Translations under genes and position numbers: made by a program
In this document: positions 32,556-40,546 of the stretch, one piece after another
How the letters are laid out: the number at the start of each line of letters is the position of its first letter
How positions within the stretch are numbered: the first letter of the stretch is position 1
Source of the DNA: Planctomycetota bacterium
GTDB lineage: Bacteria; Planctomycetota; UBA8742; JACQVU01; JANLHZ01
Reading direction: 5' to 3'
DNA: 40,546 nt
Assembly: GCA_024653775.1 (NCBI GenBank)
Contig: JANLHZ010000099.1
Span: 1-40,546 of the forward strand
Notes under the pieces: generated by a model
Databases searched by the model: none
Seen by the model: only the letters and a program-made list of their open reading frames with translations
Told to the model about the DNA's origin: nothing

Positions 32556-35500
32556 CTATCCTTCCCGCCGAAGAACTATCGCGGCAGCCTCCGCCTGATC
32601 GATCTTACGAAGCGCGTCGACGAAACGCGCGTATTCGTGCACCTCGATCCGAAAGTCCCGGAATGCGATCTCTCGCCTGAGGCGAACCGTGTTTCCTGCA
32701 CGGGAGACAGTCAACGCGTAAGTTCCAAACGCGCCGGTGACGTAAGTGCTCACCGGCGAGCTTACGATTTCGAACGCCGGATCGATTTCGATCTCGACAA
32801 CGTCGGATTTTCGCGGCATGCCATAAAAGTTATTCTCGACGAGCGGTGTCGTGCGCTGCGTGGTTTCGAGATACGCTCCAGTCAGGTTCAGTTTCTCCAT
32901 CGGGACCGCGACCTGAAAGTCGGCGCTCCCGCGCGCGGCACCCGGAGCCCGCCGGTCGAACTCGAACACGAACCTGAACGGCGCGGCCGCCTGATCGATG
33001 TTCGGGAATTCGAACCGTGCGTTCTCGATCGACGACGAAATCCCGGAAAGGAAACTCCGCGCGATCTGATTCCGGCGGAAGTCGTCGTAGTCCTTGAAGA
33101 GTTCGTTCCAGTAGAACGCGCTTTCGTCGCCGCGGAAAATCTCGCCTTGAACGTGCGCCGAGCCGGATTCGTCGACCGCGGCAGTCAGAGTCGTGCGCAC
33201 CAGGTTCAGGTCCGGTTCCCGCGTCGGGATGAACTCTATCCTTCCCGGCTCGTTGTCGAAGAACATCGCTTGACCTCCGCCAAGCGCACGCGGAAGCATT
33301 CCAAACGGCGCAAGGCGAATGTCCATGTTTATCCATATCCTGTCCGCTCCGTCCACTGCGTAGAGAGCGGGCGATCCGAGGTCCGACGCTGAGACGATTT
33401 CCGACCCGCGATCGTATTCGAGCTGATTCTCGCTTTTGACGAGCGCTACCTTCACTTCTACTCCAACGGAGCCGAGCATCGCGAGAAACAATCCCCTACG
33501 ATCTCCGCGGCGTTCGAGAATCGTCTGGTGAGGATCGCCGCTGCCGCTGCCTTTGATTTCGCGGTTGACCCACTCGTAGATCGCGAGCATCTTCTTCCGC
33601 ACGGTTACTCCATCGGCGCCGTCACCGAGGCCGCTTTCGTCAAGAATCTGCCGCGCGGTCTCGCGGACGAGTCTCGTCGAAAGCGGCGAAGTGTAGCGAG
33701 TCATCCCGATGGCGTCTTCGAGAATATCGCGGTACGCCGGGCGTTCGAAAATCTCGACGTGGGGCATGAACTCGCTCGGATCGGGCGAGCGGCTTTCGCG
33801 TTCGAGCCGTTTCGAGTCCGTAACGGTCCAGCGGTAAACGACGGTGCCGTCGCCGGGGCGGGTGATTTCCGCGGGCACGGGCATAAATCTTTCGCGAATG
33901 ACGAGGTCCTTGCCTTCGGGCACTATGACGATCCATTCCGTCACCAGAAACGGCGCCTCGAAATCCTGATCCTGAAAAAAGAACGGTCCGTAGCCGTTCG
34001 TGCGCATTTCGTTGGGGCCGTTCTGGACGATGAACTTCTCCTCGAGGAAGTTGCCCTTGCGAAGTCCCGTCATTTCGAGGCTGTAGCCCGTGCTTGCGGG
34101 TTCGAAAACTTCGCCTTCCGGAGTGATCACCCTCGCCTGAATCTGATCCCTGCGGCTGTAGACGTTCGAGTGCTGCTCTTCGGCGCGTTCGCTCATTATC
34201 CTTCTTAGCTGGTGGATGACGCTGACGCTGGACCCGTCCTCGTAGATGCGCTGAACGCTTTGATCGATGACGAGATACGAATCCGCTTTCGGGTCGTACT
34301 CGGGACCAGGGCACGTCCTAACCGCGTCGAACGGGTCCCTCGCATAAGGCGCGCTGAAGTCGTATTCGGACGGATCGACGAGAGTCCGCCCGGATGTCCC
34401 CGCGGAGCGCAGCTCGATGACCTTTTTTCTCAGATCGAAATCGCCGGGGGAGTTTGCGAGCAGCTTTTCATACCAATCGAGCGCCTTTTCCTGATTTCCC
34501 GCAAGCTGGAAGCACTCCCCGATCTCTCCGAAGACCTGAAAGTCGAACGGCCTCAGTTCCAGCCGGCGTTCGAGCGCCCACGCCGCCTCCTCGAACCTCC
34601 CGAGCTGTTTCAGGTAGTGCGCCTCCTGGTAGCTTCGATACAGGCGCTCGCCCGCGGAACTGTCCACCTCGGACCTTTGGAACGCGGACAGCGCCTCCTC
34701 GATTTTTCCCTGCATCTGGAAGATTGCGCAGATTCGATCCAGCACGTTTCTTCGGTAGGTTCCATTCACCCTGTTCATCTCCATGTAGTGCTCCATCGCG
34801 TAATCGTAGCGTCCGTCGTACCACGCTTTCGACGCGAGATAGCTCAGCGGTCTTTCGTATCTTGGGAACAGCTCGCGCGCGCGAAGGTGCGTCCTCGTCA
34901 GTTCGCTCGCCCAGCCTGCGTTTTCGTATATCGAAAGCCGCGCGTCGAGAAGCGTAAGGTCGTCCGGACGCGACTCCTCGATTTCAGAAAGATACCTGAG
35001 CGCCTCCTCGTATCGATCGTTCCTGACCATGAAGTCGATTTTCATATAGGCCGCGGGAATGTGCAGCGGATTCTCAGCGAGGACGCTTTCGATAAGGCCG
35101 CTCGCGGTGTTTAGCGCGGTCGCCCTCGGGATGTGGCGCGAGCGGAGAACCACGAGCGTCATGAAAACCTTCAGGTCCGCGCTCTCCGGCGCGAGTTTCA
35201 TAGCCCTCTCCGCGAGGTAGGTCGCTTCGTCGTGCCGGTCGTAATCGAGCATCAGGAGCGACCTGGCGGTAAGAAGCGCGGGCGAGTCCGTCTCCTCGTC
35301 GAGGCGGCTCGTCACGCTTGCGAAGTTCGTCAGAAGCCCCCGCGGGGCAGGCGAAGCGTCCGCGGGAACATCGTGCAGAACGAGATTCTCCTCGAACTTC
35401 ACGCCGCGGAGAGGAAATCCATTTCGATCGACAAGGCGGATGCGCGGCGGACTAGCGGTCGTTTTGACGAGAATTCGGTTCCAGCCCGCGGAAAGATTCA

Positions 35501-36287
35501 CGAGTACCGCGGCGTCAGCGTAAGGAAGGGAACCCGGAAGAGGCTTCTCCGCAAAAACCTTCACTTCGTTGACGTACATATCGAGATAGGAATCCGACCC
35601 GTACCCGCCTTCGCGGCCCGCGACGTGAAGTCCAGCCAGAGTTTCATTCTCGGTGTAAACCTGCGCGACGAGGTAGACGCAGCCTTCGTTTGCGCGGAGA
35701 AACGCCATCGGCTCCGGATCGAACTCGATGTTCGGATAGAACAGCTTCCGCCACGAGGTCTCGTAGTAACGGTGCGGATACTTTTCTTCGAAGCTGAGCG
35801 CTGTTTCAGGCTTGAAAACGGTCAGCATCGCGCCCGCCGGCGAGAATCCAAACGGTCCGCAGAACGCCCACTGATCGATGATTCCGAGTCCGTGAATAGC
35901 CGCACGGGCTTCGTCATGCCTTCCGAGGCTTTGAAGCAGTCTCGCGCGGTAAATATTCAGTTCGTAGTGTGTGAAGCCATTGGTTTCGACGTTCCGCAGG
36001 ATGCCTTCGGTCTTTGCAAGCCAGGTGTCCGGATGGTACTCCGTGAGCAGCGCGTCCGCGACCCGTAGCAGTGCGATGCTTTCCGGGAGATCCGGATTCT
36101 TCGCGAACGCGTCGAGCAGATCGAGTTTGTGCTGCTCGATGTCGCCCTTGCGAAAGCTCTCGTTTTCGAGGAGGACGTCCAGATTCGACGTGTCTGCCGT
36201 TTCCGCGCGCACCGTCGAAGAGGCAATGAAAAGCGTCAGAAAAGCTAATCCGACGGAAAACGCGACTTTGCGAAAGATGACATTCAT
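32556..36287 (-). CDS. TPR / DUF3857 / degenerate transglutaminase protein
   Basis: A 1243-residue exported protein (signal peptide ending near TVRA-ET). TPR-like repeats fill about 30-150 and 350-650 around a beta-rich segment. Then comes a DUF3857 domain (about 680-850; SYLVIDQSVQRIYEDGSSVSVIHQ) and a transglutaminase-like region (about 890-1010; IYEWVNREIKG). The usual GDC active-site Cys is replaced: GDRRG has Arg930 where Cys is expected. The usual FNH and DPT segments have become GSPAL and INMD, so Cys and His are both missing and the domain is probably non-enzymatic. The C-terminus has the expected Y..FR.F...VDAL..ID.AEA ending. GGAG precedes the ATG. A periplasmic scaffold or binding role is inferred. 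Confidence 0.83.
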   Translation of the reverse strand: MNVIFRKVAFSVGLAFLTLFIASSTVRAETADTSNLDVLLENESFRKGDIEQHKLDLLDAFAKNPDLPESIALLRVADALLTEYHPDTWLAKTEGILRNVETNGFTHYELNIYRARLLQSLGRHDEARAAIHGLGIIDQWAFCGPFGFSPAGAMLTVFKPETALSFEEKYPHRYYETSWRKLFYPNIEFDPEPMAFLRANEGCVYLVAQVYTENETLAGLHVAGREGGYGSDSYLDMYVNEVKVFAEKPLPGSLPYADAAVLVNLSAGWNRILVKTTASPPRIRLVDRNGFPLRGVKFEENLVLHDVPADASPAPRGLLTNFASVTSRLDEETDSPALLTARSLLMLDYDRHDEATYLAERAMKLAPESADLKVFMTLVVLRSRHIPRATALNTASGLIESVLAENPLHIPAAYMKIDFMVRNDRYEEALRYLSEIEESRPDDLTLLDARLSIYENAGWASELTRTHLRARELFPRYERPLSYLASKAWYDGRYDYAMEHYMEMNRVNGTYRRNVLDRICAIFQMQGKIEEALSAFQRSEVDSSAGERLYRSYQEAHYLKQLGRFEEAAWALERRLELRPFDFQVFGEIGECFQLAGNQEKALDWYEKLLANSPGDFDLRKKVIELRSAGTSGRTLVDPSEYDFSAPYARDPFDAVRTCPGPEYDPKADSYLVIDQSVQRIYEDGSSVSVIHQLRRIMSERAEEQHSNVYSRRDQIQARVITPEGEVFEPASTGYSLEMTGLRKGNFLEEKFIVQNGPNEMRTNGYGPFFFQDQDFEAPFLVTEWIVIVPEGKDLVIRERFMPVPAEITRPGDGTVVYRWTVTDSKRLERESRSPDPSEFMPHVEIFERPAYRDILEDAIGMTRYTSPLSTRLVRETARQILDESGLGDGADGVTVRKKMLAIYEWVNREIKGSGSGDPHQTILERRGDRRGLFLAMLGSVGVEVKVALVKSENQLEYDRGSEIVSASDLGSPALYAVDGADRIWINMDIRLAPFGMLPRALGGGQAMFFDNEPGRIEFIPTREPDLNLVRTTLTAAVDESGSAHVQGEIFRGDESAFYWNELFKDYDDFRRNQIARSFLSGISSSIENARFEFPNIDQAAAPFRFVFEFDRRAPGAARGSADFQVAVPMEKLNLTGAYLETTQRTTPLVENNFYGMPRKSDVVEIEIDPAFEIVSSPVSTYVTGAFGTYALTVSRAGNTVRLRREIAFRDFRIEVHEYARFVDALRKIDQAEAAAIVLRREG

Positions 36288-36473
36288 TTTCGTCTCCGGT
36301 GAAGATTTCCGGGTCCGAAGACTCGGACCGAAATTTAGTTTTTGGTAATCTCGGCATTATCCGCGAACAAAATAGAACGATAAAGACAATAATTTTTGAA
36401 CGCGCGGGGCGAGTCGCAGCTTAAAATGCAGTTGTGATCGCAAGATTGCCAATAATCCATTCAACAACCTATA

Positions 36474-36525
36474 GTGGCACGGACGTCTCGTCCGTGTTTC
36501 CGCTGACAAGATGACCGTGCCACAT
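36474..36525. repeat. Twin-hairpin dispersed repeat, copy 5
   Basis: CACGGACG-TCT-CGTCCGTG (36478-36496) is perfect; the second hairpin is reduced to GACAAGATGACCGTG. GTGGCAC at the left and GTGCCAC at the right can pair as the outer stem. It lies between divergent genes, 20 bases before the lipoprotein gene. Confidence 0.65.
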
Positions 36526-36544
36526 TCACCCGAAAGGCCTTCCG

Positions 36545-37480
36545 ATGCCGACACGTATGGTTCTTGCGTTTATGGTGTTTTCGGTTTCGTTCTTCGCTGC
36601 GTGCAAGCACCGCGACCTGCGCGACAACTCGGTCCGCGTCACAGTGAACGACGGGCAGCTTCTTTTCGGCGAGCTTGCGGTTCCGTTCGTGGAAATCGAC
36701 ACGGTTCTCGGACCGCTCAGGTTCAGTCCGGAAGACATCGGCGAACTCGGCCCGCTCGAAGGCTCGGACATGGAAATATCGGGAAGCACGATCAAGCTCT
36801 GGCTCCGCGACGGAAGCGAGTATTCGGGCGAATGGATCGATCCGGAGGCGAAGCTGATCTGCGACGTGGGCGGCGAGAAGGTCGAGGTTCCTCTGCCCGT
36901 TGAGAAACTCCAGCGACTGCAATTCACAGGTTCGGAGATTTGGCCTGAAACGAGGGTCGTCCGCGTGATTACGACCCGAAATGACGATTTTCTCGTGAAC
37001 GCCGAAAATTCGCGGGTCGAACTCGACAACGGCATGGCGATTTTCAGGCCGACCTTCGCGGAGATTTCAACGATGGTGAAGGTCGAGGCTCCGGAGCCGG
37101 CTGAAGGCGAGAAAAGCGCGGAAAGCACGGAAGATAAAGATCAGATCTGGCAGATCAATCTCGAATCTGGAATGATCCTTAAAGGCAAGGTCAACGGCGA
37201 CAGGCTCGTTTTCAATCTGAACGTCGGCCCGGAGAATATCGAGGTGCCGGTGGCGGTCCTCCAGGAAATCCGGCAGGAATACTGGGATCCGTACTTCGAC
37301 GGGGATTACGCCGAAAGCGACGCGACCGCGAGTTACGGGCCGCCGATGCAGACGATGGCCGGTGAAACTGCGGGCGCAGAGAGGCGGCTTTCGAACCAGT
37401 TCGAATACCGGCCGGAAGATGAGGACTCGCGGTATTTCAGCAACCAAAGGTTCGAGTGGCAGAAACAGCAGTCGGAGTGA
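36545..37480 (+). CDS. Putative lipoprotein with two repeated beta domains
   Basis: 311 residues. The N-terminus MPTRMVLAFMVFSVSFFAACKHR is a signal peptide with a plausible lipobox (FAAC, Cys20). Two similar modules follow: about 28-60 (DGQLLFGELAVPFVEIDTVLG ... FSPEDIGEL) and about 200-240 (SGMILKGKVNGDRLVFNLNVG ... VPVAVLQEI). Both read as G..L.G......V.......I.VPV..I and suggest a small beta-rich domain repeated twice around an acidic linker. The C-terminus is polar and disordered. No enzyme motif. Divergent from the DUF3857 gene, with the shared gap carrying a twin-hairpin repeat. Function unknown; outer-membrane or periplasmic location inferred. Confidence 0.7.
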   Translation: MPTRMVLAFMVFSVSFFAACKHRDLRDNSVRVTVNDGQLLFGELAVPFVEIDTVLGPLRFSPEDIGELGPLEGSDMEISGSTIKLWLRDGSEYSGEWIDPEAKLICDVGGEKVEVPLPVEKLQRLQFTGSEIWPETRVVRVITTRNDDFLVNAENSRVELDNGMAIFRPTFAEISTMVKVEAPEPAEGEKSAESTEDKDQIWQINLESGMILKGKVNGDRLVFNLNVGPENIEVPVAVLQEIRQEYWDPYFDGDYAESDATASYGPPMQTMAGETAGAERRLSNQFEYRPEDEDSRYFSNQRFEWQKQQSE

Positions 37481-37490
37481 ATTCAGCCAC

Positions 37491-37506
37491 GCGCCCGCTT
37501 GGGCGC
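37491..37506 (+). terminator. GC-rich hairpin after the lipoprotein gene
   Basis: GCGCCC (37491-37496), loop GCTT, GGGCGC (37501-37506), ten bases after the stop. No T-run follows, so it may be a stabilising hairpin. Confidence 0.4.
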
Positions 37507-37548
37507 CAAAGTGAACGAGATTTCAGATTCAATTCGATCCTCGATCCG

Positions 37549-37579
37549 ACTTGCCCTCACCCTAACCCTCTCCCAGGGG
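37549..37579. repeat. CCCTCACCC/CCCTCTCCC dispersed repeat, copy 2
   Basis: CCCTCACCC, then AACCCTCTCCC and GGGGG. It matches the element inside the small membrane-protein frame at about 5858-5896. Two TCGATCC-like heptamers lie just upstream. Confidence 0.5.
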
Positions 37580-37784
37580 GTAATGCCATTTATTTAACCC
37601 CTATCTATCATACGTTATTGAAAACACTTTCATTGCTCCCAAGTATCTCTAAAATTGATTAAAAATTTAGACTTAGCCTTAGTCGTAATCTTTTAAGGCA
37701 ATAAAATAATATATTTTATACTTATTACGTAATTAACAGCTTGTCGATTATAGTTTTTTATACGAACACAAGCCGAGGGAGAAA

Positions 37785-37856
37785 ATGAACATCGTGGTCT
37801 GCGAACCCGAAAAGAGCTGTCATACGATATACTTACTATTTGACATAAACATGTGA
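37785..37856 (+). CDS. Possible gene 5' remnant or 23-residue microprotein
   Basis: A 23-codon frame (MNIVVCEPEKSCHT...) with GAGGGAG four bases before its ATG and an AT-rich, promoter-like region upstream. The first ten or so codons are GC-ending like real genes here (AAC ATC GTG GTC TGC), then codons turn AT-rich and a TGA follows. This looks like the start of a normal gene cut off after about 12 codons. No family can be named from so little. A short independent peptide is the alternative. Confidence 0.25.
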   Translation: MNIVVCEPEKSCHTIYLLFDINM

Positions 37857-37879
37857 CATTACCCAGGGGGAAAGGGAAC

Positions 37880-37927
37880 TCGCCCCTCGCCCCTCGCCCC
37901 TATTTTCCGACCACCGACCACTATCCA
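37880..37927. repeat. Two heptamer arrays upstream of the GH57 gene
   Basis: TCGCCCC three times (37880-37900), a six-base spacer, then CCGACCA, CCGACCA, CTATCCA (37907-37927). Two adjacent arrays have unrelated unit sequences but the same 7-bp period. Confidence 0.75.
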
Positions 37928-37993
37928 AATTTAAGTAGATTCCCGCGAACGGCTGAATGTACCATTCGAGGTTTGTAATCGAGGTAATATCGG

Positions 37994-40333
37994 ATGGTTC
38001 AGGGAACCACTGGAAAATGGCAGCCGCTGAAGAGCGAAACTAAAACCACCGGAGTGGTGAAGCCCGGCATCGTCAATTTCTCGCTCGTCCTGCACAATCA
38101 CCAGCCAATCGGGAACCTCCCGCACGTGTTCCGCGAGGTTTTCGAGATCGCGTACAGACCTTTCATCGAGGTCTATTCGAAGTACGCGGATCGAATCCCG
38201 ATCGGACTGCATATTTCCGGGCCGCTGCTCGAATGGCTTTCCGATTACGAAAAAACCTACGTTTCAGAAATCCGCGATCTCGTCCGCTCGAACAGCATCG
38301 AACTCGTGTGCGGCGGGATGTACGAACCGATACTGCCGATGCTTCCGACGCGGGACAGGCTCGGGCAGATCGAAGCCATGCGAGCGTATCTGAAAACCGA
38401 GTTCGGCGCGAATTCCTCCGGATTCTGGCTCGCGGAACGCGTCTGGGAGCAGAGTCTTGCCACCGACATCCGCACAGCGGGGCTTGAATACACCATCGTC
38501 GATGACAGCCACTTCAAGGCTGCGGGACTGATGGAGGACGATCTCACGAGTTATTTCCTTACGGAGGACCGCGGAAACGTACTCGCGGTGTTCGCGATTC
38601 CCGAGGCACTTCGCTACGCGATTCCGTTCAAGGAGCCGCGGGAGACGATCGACTATCTTTCGCGCTTTCGGTCCGAAACCGGAGAAAACGTTATCGTGTA
38701 CGCCGACGACGGCGAAAAGTTCGGGAGCTGGCCCAAGACGAACAAGCTGATCTACACCGACGGCTGGCTTAAAAAATTCTTCGAGGAAATAATCGATAAC
38801 CGTCACTCGGTGAAAATGATCCTGCCGCGGGACGCGCTGAAGAAATGTCCGCCCGCTGGAAAGGTATACTTCCCCGACGCCTCGTATCGCGAAATGATGG
38901 AGTGGGCGCTTCCGTCGAACGTCCAGGGCGAGTTCGAGGAAGCAGTCGAAGACGCGAAGGAAGCCGGAGTCTACGAAGGACTCAGAAATTTCCTTCGCGG
39001 CGGGACGTGGCGGAACTTTCTTGTCCGGTATCCCGAGGCGAACCGGATGTACTCGCGGATGCTCCACGTTTCGTTTCTGATCGACAAGGTGATCTCCGAA
39101 AAGCGCGAGGGAGCAATTGAAGCAAGGCGCGCGCTTCATAAAGGACAGTGCAACTGCGCATACTGGCACGGAGTCTTCGGCGGGCTCTACATGCCGCACC
39201 TTCGCGACGCGGTGTACGCGAATCTGATTGCAGCGGAGAACCTCGCCCTTTCAGGAAAGCGCGGCTTCAAGGTCGAGGAGCGGGATTTCAATCTCGACGG
39301 AAGCTCCGAAATCTTCGTCCGGACCGACCACGTTACGCTCTACGTCGCTCCAAAGCACGGCGCGCAGCTCTACGAGCTCGATCTGCGCAAGGTGAACTTC
39401 AACGTGATGAATCTGCTCCAGCGAAGACGGGAGCACTATCACGATAAAATCATCCAGCAGGCGGAGGAAGCCGAGGAGGAACGGCGCAGGTACGAAAGCG
39501 AACGCCGTCGAGCGCATGATCTTGTAGCCGACCTCGTAAAAACCGTCGATCCGCAGCCGCTCGACGAAGGGGATCTTTCGGACTTCGAGACCAAAATCGA
39601 GAAGCCGCTGGACGTCGAGACGATCCATCATATTCAACGCTCCAAGCACGAGAATCTCGACCAGTTCCTCGCGTACGACTGGTACCCGCGGCTTTCGCTG
39701 GTGGATCACCTCTACGATCCGGAGGCGACCATCGAGAGAATCATCGACGACCCTCTGATGGAAAAGGGCAACTTCATATCGCAACCCTACGAGGTAGTCG
39801 CAAGGAAGGTCGACGAGAAGAGCGCGTCGATCGAGTTCCATCGCGAGGGACACTTCCACATTTCCGACCCTGCGCCCGTGGTGCAGGTATCGAAGACCCT
39901 GCTTTTCCACGAAGACGATGCGGGTTTTGCCATCGACTACAAACTGAAAAACGAAAGCAGTCGTTCGATCGAATTCGTTTTCGCGGTCGAATGGAACCTG
40001 ACCCTGCTTTCCGGGAACGCGGTCGATCGCTATTTTGCGGGGGATGACAAATCGAGTCTCGGAAGTCTCGAAACGCGGCTCGACGTCGAATCGAAATCCC
40101 TCGCGATCGTCAACGAGTGGGACGGCTTCCTGGTGCGAATCGCCTCGGACAAAAAAATCGGATTCTGGACCTCGCCGATCAAGAGCGTCAGCCAAAGCGA
40201 AGACGGCTTCGAACTGAACTATCAGCAGAGCGCGGTTTTCCCTCACCAGAAAGTCAAAATCGATTGCGGCAGGGAATTCTCGTTCGGGCTGAGATTCGAA
40301 ATCGAGTATTTCGACGCGCGCAAGAACCAGTGA
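37994..40333 (+). CDS. GH57 glucan enzyme (alpha-amylase/4-alpha-glucanotransferase type)
   Basis: A 779-residue cytosolic enzyme of glycoside hydrolase family 57, which cleaves or transfers alpha-1,4-glucan. Family motifs are visible: HNHQP (34-38), GGMYEPILPMLP, WLAERVWE with the retaining nucleophile Glu148, and YADDGEKFGSWP with the acid/base Asp at 238 or 239. The order is catalytic barrel (about 25-310), a helical DUF1925-like part (about 320-420) with CNCAYWHGVFGGLYMPHLR, and a beta-rich DUF1926-like C-terminus (about 430-775). Within the latter a charged coiled-coil stretch (about residues 480-525, QQAEEAEEERRRYESERRR) is an insertion relative to what I recall of the family. GAGG is 11 bases before the ATG. 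A role in glycogen turnover is likely, but no other glycogen gene is in the window. Confidence 0.9.
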   Translation: MVQGTTGKWQPLKSETKTTGVVKPGIVNFSLVLHNHQPIGNLPHVFREVFEIAYRPFIEVYSKYADRIPIGLHISGPLLEWLSDYEKTYVSEIRDLVRSNSIELVCGGMYEPILPMLPTRDRLGQIEAMRAYLKTEFGANSSGFWLAERVWEQSLATDIRTAGLEYTIVDDSHFKAAGLMEDDLTSYFLTEDRGNVLAVFAIPEALRYAIPFKEPRETIDYLSRFRSETGENVIVYADDGEKFGSWPKTNKLIYTDGWLKKFFEEIIDNRHSVKMILPRDALKKCPPAGKVYFPDASYREMMEWALPSNVQGEFEEAVEDAKEAGVYEGLRNFLRGGTWRNFLVRYPEANRMYSRMLHVSFLIDKVISEKREGAIEARRALHKGQCNCAYWHGVFGGLYMPHLRDAVYANLIAAENLALSGKRGFKVEERDFNLDGSSEIFVRTDHVTLYVAPKHGAQLYELDLRKVNFNVMNLLQRRREHYHDKIIQQAEEAEEERRRYESERRRAHDLVADLVKTVDPQPLDEGDLSDFETKIEKPLDVETIHHIQRSKHENLDQFLAYDWYPRLSLVDHLYDPEATIERIIDDPLMEKGNFISQPYEVVARKVDEKSASIEFHREGHFHISDPAPVVQVSKTLLFHEDDAGFAIDYKLKNESSRSIEFVFAVEWNLTLLSGNAVDRYFAGDDKSSLGSLETRLDVESKSLAIVNEWDGFLVRIASDKKIGFWTSPIKSVSQSEDGFELNYQQSAVFPHQKVKIDCGREFSFGLRFEIEYFDARKNQ

Positions 40334-40546
40334 GCGCGGATCGAGGATAAGTGTTCACGGGGTTTCCCTCTCACTCCGGGAGCACACCTTCGTTCGACCT
40401 GATTTCGTATACGCGTAACCGCCTTCTCGGCTTTGCAGCTTACAGGTAAACACGCCAGCGGAGTTCAACCATATCCACCATCAAAATCAGTTATATGAAA
40501 TTTTTAATAAAATTCTATAAGATGGCATAGCGGCTGAATTTCGACA

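Larger units (their letters stand above)
37481..37993. other. 513-base repeat-rich, AT-rich intergenic region
   Basis: Contains a hairpin just after the lipoprotein gene, a copy of the CCCTCACCC/CCCTCTCCC repeat, about 200 bases of very AT-rich sequence (about 37590-37770), a 23-codon frame with a good ribosome site, two heptamer arrays and the GAGG ribosome site of the GH57 gene. The mixture suggests a former gene site now eroded by repeats. Confidence 0.5.

Noticed and set aside
40334-40546. Possible tRNA or gene start at the right edge
   Set aside because: GGAGTTCAACC resembles a T-loop, but no cloverleaf with acceptor and anticodon stems could be drawn. The stretch is an unassigned intergenic region with an AT-rich end.

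Overview
The window looks like chromosome from an uncultivated Gram-negative (diderm) bacterium with moderately high GC coding DNA, standard genetic code and AT-rich, repeat-loaded gaps. Secreted HEAT, toroid and TPR proteins, a DUF3857 protein, a four-helix-bundle ORF of the 23S-IVS type and many hairpin or heptamer repeats between genes recall PVC/FCB-type candidate phyla. That placement is an impression from gene content only; no rRNA or marker tree can be built from this window. No tRNA, rRNA, CRISPR array, transposase, integrase or phage gene was found.

Layout. (1) 1-3.4 kb: hairpin repeats, a secreted Pro-rich HEAT-repeat protein (-), a possible small ORF with a terminator-like hairpin, and five tandem 72-bp units that can each fold as a three-way junction. 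(2) 3.4-5.7 kb: an acyl-CoA dehydrogenase (+) and a four-helix-bundle gene bracketed by inverted heptamer arrays. (3) 5.7-12.7 kb: a minus-strand run of B12/radical SAM protein, WecA/MraY-like glycan initiator, O-antigen ligase-like protein with a TPR tail and a small membrane protein, probably a surface-polysaccharide block. (4) 12.9-18.1 kb: a small HTH protein, an oversized RseP-like site-2 protease, then a Rossmann/DUF2520 dehydrogenase-like gene and a ThiD2-ThiE fusion (+). (5) 18.1-28.8 kb: an M28 peptidase fused to PDZ, metal-binding and FKBP domains, a class III aminotransferase, an M32 carboxypeptidase, a beta-helix lipoprotein with a duplicated C-terminal fragment, aspartate kinase, an RsbW-like kinase and an unknown protein. 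(6) 29-40.5 kb: a secreted alpha-toroid protein, an orphan ABC ATPase abutting a second copy of the small HTH family, a 1243-residue TPR/DUF3857 protein whose transglutaminase centre looks dead, a lipoprotein and a GH57 glucan enzyme.

How it fits together. Most genes are unrelated housekeeping or envelope functions in short transcription units, with frequent convergent pairs. The unusual material is at gene ends. A 27-bp three-half-site palindrome lies just downstream of four stop codons, always in the sense orientation of the gene it follows. Arrays with a fixed 7-bp period but changing sequence start at or immediately after many stop codons. A twin-hairpin dispersed repeat has five copies. 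A 147-bp direct duplication shares a 27-bp core with a site upstream of one HTH gene. The two small HTH proteins, 19 kb apart, share an invariant GRDGF block and form what looks like an undescribed family.
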